From Bacteroidota bacterium (GTDB lineage: Bacteria; Bacteroidota; Bacteroidia; Chitinophagales; Chitinophagaceae), in NCBI GenBank assembly GCA_003175935.1, contig PSRI01000138.1, positions 18,430 to 82,429 on the forward strand: 64,000 bases of DNA, given 5' to 3'. Below the pieces are notes generated by a model, which saw nothing but the letters and a program-made list of their open reading frames with translations, searched no databases and was not told the origin of the DNA. Made by a program: the position numbers and the translations under genes. Below, one piece after another: positions 59,328 through 64,000 of this stretch (its first letter is position 1; every line of letters begins with the position of its first letter).

Positions 59328-60473
59328 TCATTCTTTCAATTTAAACCGAACAGTTCCGCTGGTTTGTTCAGTAGAAGTGATTCTCACTTCGTAGCGCTGC
59401 TCACCAATAGTTACAACCATGAGCGCCGTATTCGGAGGAATAGATCCCAGATTTTCTGCGTACATCACGAGATCATTGTCTATCCTGGAGGGATCAATTT
59501 TAATTTTAAGTGTAATAGGTTTATCGCTTAGCCTTTGGTGTGATACCATCAGCTTCCCATTAAAGAAAACCGAAATGCTGTCTCCATCAATTTCACCATT
59601 GTCGTACAAATCAACCTTAAATTCCTCACCACTTACTTCAATAGTCTTCAATAAATTTTTAGGCCTGTTTTCGTAACCCTTTACAACTTGTTTTTCATTT
59701 ACAGCAGGTAATTCAGGCGTAAGCACTTTCAGACTATCGAGCGTGGCTGGTTTTTCGGTATTTGGTTTGGTAGCAACTTCGGTTTTCGGTTTCGCTGTAG
59801 TTGCAACCGGTTTAGGTTTTGGCTTAGGTTTGGTGGTAGTTGTATTTGACGCCGTAGGATTTGATTTTTTTGGAGTAGCAGCCACACTTGTTTTTGGTGA
59901 AGTAGATTTTGGCGGTGTTGACTTAGTCGTCTTTTTGGTAGTTGTATTTGTTGTAGTGTTGTTCTTAGGGGGAGGGTTTGTATTTGCTTTTGCAATGGCG
60001 GAATCTGTTTTTGCCGGAGCAATTTTTGTAAGCACTCTTCTTTCCAGTTCGGTGCTGCCTGTTCCGCAATTATCTGTTTTCCTCGCGGGTTTCCATCTGC
60101 CTACCAGTTTTTCAGTTGAGCCCTGTTTGAAGAAAGTTAGGATGTGGGTTTGAAGACAATCAATAAAATTGGGGGGTGTATTTGATTTTATTTTTTCAAC
60201 TTCTGTTACAACTATAGATTTGCTGTCGGGCTCATAGTTGCCTTCCAGCCGGCAAAGTACGTAACATCGTCTTCCAGGAAAATCAAAATAAGTGTATGAA
60301 TATCCCGAGACCGTTGTACCATTAAATTCCAGCTCCAATACATATTCAGTATTTCCTTCACCCGCTACAATATTGCCTGCAGAGTTAAATGAACCTCTCC
60401 ATTGTCCATTTAGGTTCTGGGCTTTCAAACCGGAACACCAGAAAAACAGGGCGATTATCAATAGTCTTTTCAT
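59328..60473 (-). CDS. Secreted protein with Thr/Pro/Lys-rich linker
   Basis: Signal peptide MKRLLIIALFFWCSGLKAQ, N-terminal domain, low-complexity linker (PPPKNNTTTNTTTKKTTKSTPPKS...KPKPKPKPV), C-terminal beta domain. Confidence 0.82.
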   Translation of the reverse strand: MKRLLIIALFFWCSGLKAQNLNGQWRGSFNSAGNIVAGEGNTEYVLELEFNGTTVSGYSYTYFDFPGRRCYVLCRLEGNYEPDSKSIVVTEVEKIKSNTPPNFIDCLQTHILTFFKQGSTEKLVGRWKPARKTDNCGTGSTELERRVLTKIAPAKTDSAIAKANTNPPPKNNTTTNTTTKKTTKSTPPKSTSPKTSVAATPKKSNPTASNTTTTKPKPKPKPVATTAKPKTEVATKPNTEKPATLDSLKVLTPELPAVNEKQVVKGYENRPKNLLKTIEVSGEEFKVDLYDNGEIDGDSISVFFNGKLMVSHQRLSDKPITLKIKIDPSRIDNDLVMYAENLGSIPPNTALMVVTIGEQRYEVRITSTEQTSGTVRFKLKE

Positions 60474-60592
60474 CTCGAAACCCATGTATGCAAAAATAAT
60501 TCTAAAGAAAGGCAAATGATGAATATGAAATTAAGGTATACGCCAATACTTCGTTAAATTTGCACTCCTGAATTTTGGAACTAATTTCTAAT

Positions 60593-62527
60593 ATGATCAA
60601 GATTACATTCCCAGACGGAGCAATCAGAGAATATCAAGCGGGCACAAGTGCCATGGACATAGCCAGGTCTATTAGTGAGGGTTTGGCAAAAAAAGTATTG
60701 GCTGCAAGTGTAAACGGCCAGGTATGGGATGCATCCCGTCCCATATATGAAGATTCAACATTAAAACTTTTAACATGGGATGATAACGAAGGGAAATCAA
60801 CATTCTGGCATTCCACAGCACACTTAATGGCTGAAGCCGTTGAATCAATTTTCCCCGGTGTTAAATTCTGGGTGGGACCTCCCGTTGAAAATGGTTTCTA
60901 TTACGACATGGACCTTGGTGATCGCCATATTTCAGAAGAAGATCTCAGGAAGCTGGAAGTGAAGATGGCTGAACTGGCTAAGCAAAATAACGTCTACTTA
61001 AGAAAGGAAGTACCCAAGGCAGAGGCAATAGAATATTTCAAAGAAAAAAATGATCCTTACAAGCTGGACCTATTGCAGGGATTAAATGATGGGGAGATTA
61101 CTTTTTATACACAGGGTAATTTCACAGATCTGTGTCGTGGACCACATATTCCTAATACAGGATTTATCAAAGCGCTAAAGCTTACTAACATTGCCGGCGC
61201 TTATTGGAAAGGGGATGAAAAAAATAAACAGCTAACCCGAATATATGGCGTGAGCTTTCCGAATCAGAAATTGCTGGATGATTATCTCACTATGCTCGAG
61301 GAAGCGAAGAAAAGGGATCATCGCAAGCTGGGAAAGGAATTAGGCATTTTTACTTTTGATGATGAAGTTGGACCTGGTCTTCCTTTGTGGCTACCCAATG
61401 GATCAATTGTTATTGAAGAATTGGAAAAACTTGCAAAAGAAACTGAAGAAGATGCAGGATATAAGAGGGTTGTAACTCCCCATATCGCAAAAGAAAGCCT
61501 TTATCTTACCAGTGGTCATTTGCCCTACTACCAGGAGAGTATGTATCCTCCAATGGAGCTTGATGGTACAAAATATTATTTGAAAGCAATGAATTGTCCG
61601 CACCATCATAAAATATTTGCAGCAGAACCTAAAAGTTATAAAGACCTTCCATACCGACTTGCGGAATATGGTACCTGTTACCGATTTGAACAAAGCGGAG
61701 AATTATTTGGTTTGATGCGAGTGCGCTGTCTGCACATGAATGATGCACACATTTACTGCACTAAGGAGCAATTTTTCGACGAGTTCAAGTCAGTGAATGA
61801 AATGTACCTTAAATATTTTAAGATTTTTGGTATTGATAAATTTGTAATGCGCTTATCGCTTCACGATCCGAAAAAACTCGGTCAGAAATATGTAAATGAA
61901 CCTGAACTTTGGAAGGAAACTGAATCACTGGTTCGGGATGTGCTAATTAAGACCGGAACGCCCTTTGTGGAAGTGCCAGATGAAGCTGCTTTTTATGGCC
62001 CCAAGATTGACGTTCAAATTTGGAGCACCATTGGCAGGGAATTCACACTCGCGACGAACCAGGTAGATTTTGCACAGGGCAGAAGATTCAAACTGGAATT
62101 CACAAATAAGGAAAACAGTTCTGAAACTCCGCTGATTATTCACCGCGCGCCACTGGGCACACACGAAAGATTTGTTGGTTTTTTACTGGAGCACTATTCC
62201 GGAAAATTCCCGGTTTGGCTCGCGCCAACCCAGGTGAAGATTTTGCCCATCAGCGACAAGTTTTTGCCCTACGCACAAAATATTTTACAATCGCTGAAAA
62301 AAGCGGATATTCGTGCAGAGATTGATGACAGAAGCGAAAAAATAGGAAAGAAAATTCGCGAAACTGAACTCATGAAAATTCCTTACATGCTGGTGGTAGG
62401 GGAGAAAGAAGTGAACGAAAACCAGGTATCTGTCAGACGCCAAAGTAAAGGCGATTTAGGTGCCCAGTCAGTAGATCAATTTATCGCCCAATTGGAAACC
62501 GAAATCAGCAATAGAGCGTCTGAATAA
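60593..62527 (+). CDS. thrS: Threonine-tRNA ligase
   Basis: TGS domain MIKITFPDGAIREYQAGTSAMDIA; class II motifs MNCPHHHKIF, FGLMRVRCLHMNDAHIY, ALGT-like HRAPLGTHERFVGFL. Confidence 0.98.
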   Translation: MIKITFPDGAIREYQAGTSAMDIARSISEGLAKKVLAASVNGQVWDASRPIYEDSTLKLLTWDDNEGKSTFWHSTAHLMAEAVESIFPGVKFWVGPPVENGFYYDMDLGDRHISEEDLRKLEVKMAELAKQNNVYLRKEVPKAEAIEYFKEKNDPYKLDLLQGLNDGEITFYTQGNFTDLCRGPHIPNTGFIKALKLTNIAGAYWKGDEKNKQLTRIYGVSFPNQKLLDDYLTMLEEAKKRDHRKLGKELGIFTFDDEVGPGLPLWLPNGSIVIEELEKLAKETEEDAGYKRVVTPHIAKESLYLTSGHLPYYQESMYPPMELDGTKYYLKAMNCPHHHKIFAAEPKSYKDLPYRLAEYGTCYRFEQSGELFGLMRVRCLHMNDAHIYCTKEQFFDEFKSVNEMYLKYFKIFGIDKFVMRLSLHDPKKLGQKYVNEPELWKETESLVRDVLIKTGTPFVEVPDEAAFYGPKIDVQIWSTIGREFTLATNQVDFAQGRRFKLEFTNKENSSETPLIIHRAPLGTHERFVGFLLEHYSGKFPVWLAPTQVKILPISDKFLPYAQNILQSLKKADIRAEIDDRSEKIGKKIRETELMKIPYMLVVGEKEVNENQVSVRRQSKGDLGAQSVDQFIAQLETEISNRASE

Positions 62528-62598
62528 TCCCAATCCCCAAAGGGAATTTTAAAACAAAAATTAATCAATGCTACTCATGGGGAACGTAGCAAATAATT

Positions 62599-63198
62599 AT
62601 GGCATTTCCACATAGACCAGGGCCTCCAAGAGGTAATTTTAATCCTCGATTTAGAAAAGAACAACAACAGGAACATCGCACCAATCACATGATCAGGGTG
62701 CCCCAGGTGAGATTAGTAGGTGATAATGTTGAAGTAGGTGTTTACTCAACACAGGAAGCGCAAAGAATGGCCCAGGAACAAGGGCTGGATCTGGTAGAAA
62801 TTTCTCCTAATGCGGATCCTCCTGTTTGTAAAATAATTGACTACAATAAATTCCTCTACGAAAAAAAGAAGAAAGAAAAAGAGATGAAGGCTAACGCCAA
62901 AGTCTCCGAAGTAAAAGAAATTCGTTTCACACCGAATACAGACGATCACGATTTTAACTTCAAAGCAAAGCATGCCGAAAGTTTCCTGAAAGAAGGAAAT
63001 AAAGTAAAGGCTTACGTTCAGTTTAAAGGTCGCGCCATTGTATATAAGGAAAGAGGTGAATTGCTTTTATTGAAATTTGCTGAAAGACTTGCTGAGTTTG
63101 GAGCTCCGGAAGGTTTGCCAAAACTTGAAGGCAGAAGAATGATGATGGTGTTTGCACCGAAAAGTCAAAAGAAGAAAAAAGAAAAAGAAAAAGAATAA
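62599..63198 (+). CDS. infC: Translation initiation factor IF-3
   Basis: VRLVGDNVEVGVYSTQEAQRMAQEQGLDLVEISPNADPPVCKIIDYNKFLYE; adjacent to thrS. Confidence 0.97.
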   Translation: MAFPHRPGPPRGNFNPRFRKEQQQEHRTNHMIRVPQVRLVGDNVEVGVYSTQEAQRMAQEQGLDLVEISPNADPPVCKIIDYNKFLYEKKKKEKEMKANAKVSEVKEIRFTPNTDDHDFNFKAKHAESFLKEGNKVKAYVQFKGRAIVYKERGELLLLKFAERLAEFGAPEGLPKLEGRRMMMVFAPKSQKKKKEKEKE

Positions 63199-63213
63199 TT
63201 TTCTGAAAATATC

Positions 63214-63242
63214 AAGGGCCGAATTTATCGGCCCTTTGTTTT
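63214..63242 (+). terminator. Terminator after infC
   Basis: AAGGGCCG-aatttat-CGGCCCTT followed by TGTTTTTT. Confidence 0.85.
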
Positions 63243-63251
63243 TTAATTAAC

Positions 63252-64000
63252 TCAATTTTTTTCAGAAGGTGTCACACGCATTTCCTTTTTAATATTGTTT
63301 CTAAGCAGACCCACATATTGAAATTGTCCGATCTTTTCTTCAGTAAGCATTTTAAAAAGTTCGTCAGAAGTTTCAACTGTCCTTTCATTAAAGGCATAGA
63401 GAATATCTCCAGATAGAATTCCTGCTCTCTCGGCAGGACTGTTTTTTTCAATCTGTGTAATAAACAAAGCGCTTTTATTACTGAGATGATTCATTTGTCT
63501 GAGTTTTGGAACAAGGTCAATTTGCTGCAATATCAAACCCAAATAAGCTCTCTTAACTTTTCCGTGGCGGATTAATTGCTGGGCAATATCCTTTGCAGTA
63601 TTAATGCTGATTGCGAAACAGAGTCCCTGAGCACCGGAAATGGTTGCAGTATTCACACCAACAACTTCTCCATCTGCATTGATCAAAGGCCCACCCGAAT
63701 TGCCCGGGTTAAGTGCGGCATCTGTTTGAATCATGGAATCTATCAGTCTGCCGGTTTGACTATGTAAACTTCTTCCAAGGGCGCTAACTACTCCGGCTGT
63801 TACGGTATGTTGTAATCCAAGCGGGTTCCCAATTGCCATTACCAGTTGACCGATTACCAATTTTGCAGAATCTCCCAATATAGCAGGCTGAAAATCGTAA
63901 GCTGAAATCTTGAGTATGGCCAAATCTGAGTCGGGGTCTTCACCAATAACAGTAGCTGGTGTAGTTGTGCCATCATAAAGTACTACCCGAAGATTTGAAG
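63252..64000 (-). CDS. Trypsin-like serine protease with PDZ domain (DegP/HtrA family), 5' part beyond window
   Basis: NPGNSGGPLINADGEVVGVNTA catalytic-serine region and C-terminal PDZ; reverse frame stays open to 64000 (NLRVVLYDGTTTPATVIGEDPDSDLAILK). Confidence 0.92.
   Translation of the reverse strand, partial: SNLRVVLYDGTTTPATVIGEDPDSDLAILKISAYDFQPAILGDSAKLVIGQLVMAIGNPLGLQHTVTAGVVSALGRSLHSQTGRLIDSMIQTDAALNPGNSGGPLINADGEVVGVNTATISGAQGLCFAISINTAKDIAQQLIRHGKVKRAYLGLILQQIDLVPKLRQMNHLSNKSALFITQIEKNSPAERAGILSGDILYAFNERTVETSDELFKMLTEEKIGQFQYVGLLRNNIKKEMRVTPSEKN

Noticed and set aside
59743-60153. 136-aa + strand ORF (MAGFSVFGLVATSVFGFAVVATGLGFGLG...)
   Set aside because: Antisense shadow of the Thr/Pro/Lys-rich linker on the minus strand; composition is an artefact of the repeat codons.

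Overview
The window looks like a chromosomal segment of a Bacteroidota genome, possibly Chitinophagia-like. This is inferred from gene content (SdhCAB layout, T9SS-type C-terminal domain, BlaI/M56 pair, CarboxypepD_reg/TonB receptor). Most of it is housekeeping: ppc (partial, left edge), thrA-thrB-thrC, sdhCAB, holA, ribF, purM, ftsE, rpsO-pnp, prmA, plsY, dnaG, a fusA-like EF-G paralogue, an ABC-F ATPase, thrS-infC, and a partial DegP/HtrA protease at the right edge. I saw no tRNA or rRNA genes, CRISPR array, transposase or prophage. The most interesting signals are: (1) an unannotated 29-codon leader peptide, MLSPYHHIISSSTSVPVTGTTITITTTTL*, rich in Thr and Ile, upstream of thrABC, with a GC-rich hairpin overlapping its last Thr codons and stop codon; this resembles a thr-operon attenuator. 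(2) A BlaI-linked M56 (BlaR1-type) membrane peptidase whose sensor position holds an N-acetylmuramoyl-L-alanine amidase domain, followed by TonB-plug-like repeats and an out-of-frame remnant of a TonB C-terminal domain. (3) A 2269-aa secreted protein with 14 consecutive 69-aa (207-bp) Cys-containing repeats, flanked by two copies of a larger repeat-PKD-repeat block. (4) A dnaG gene that apparently needs a non-canonical start codon. (5) A strong terminator-like hairpin whose U-tract directly abuts the ATG of a CYTH-domain gene. No searches or folding programs were run; family names come from recognisable motifs.
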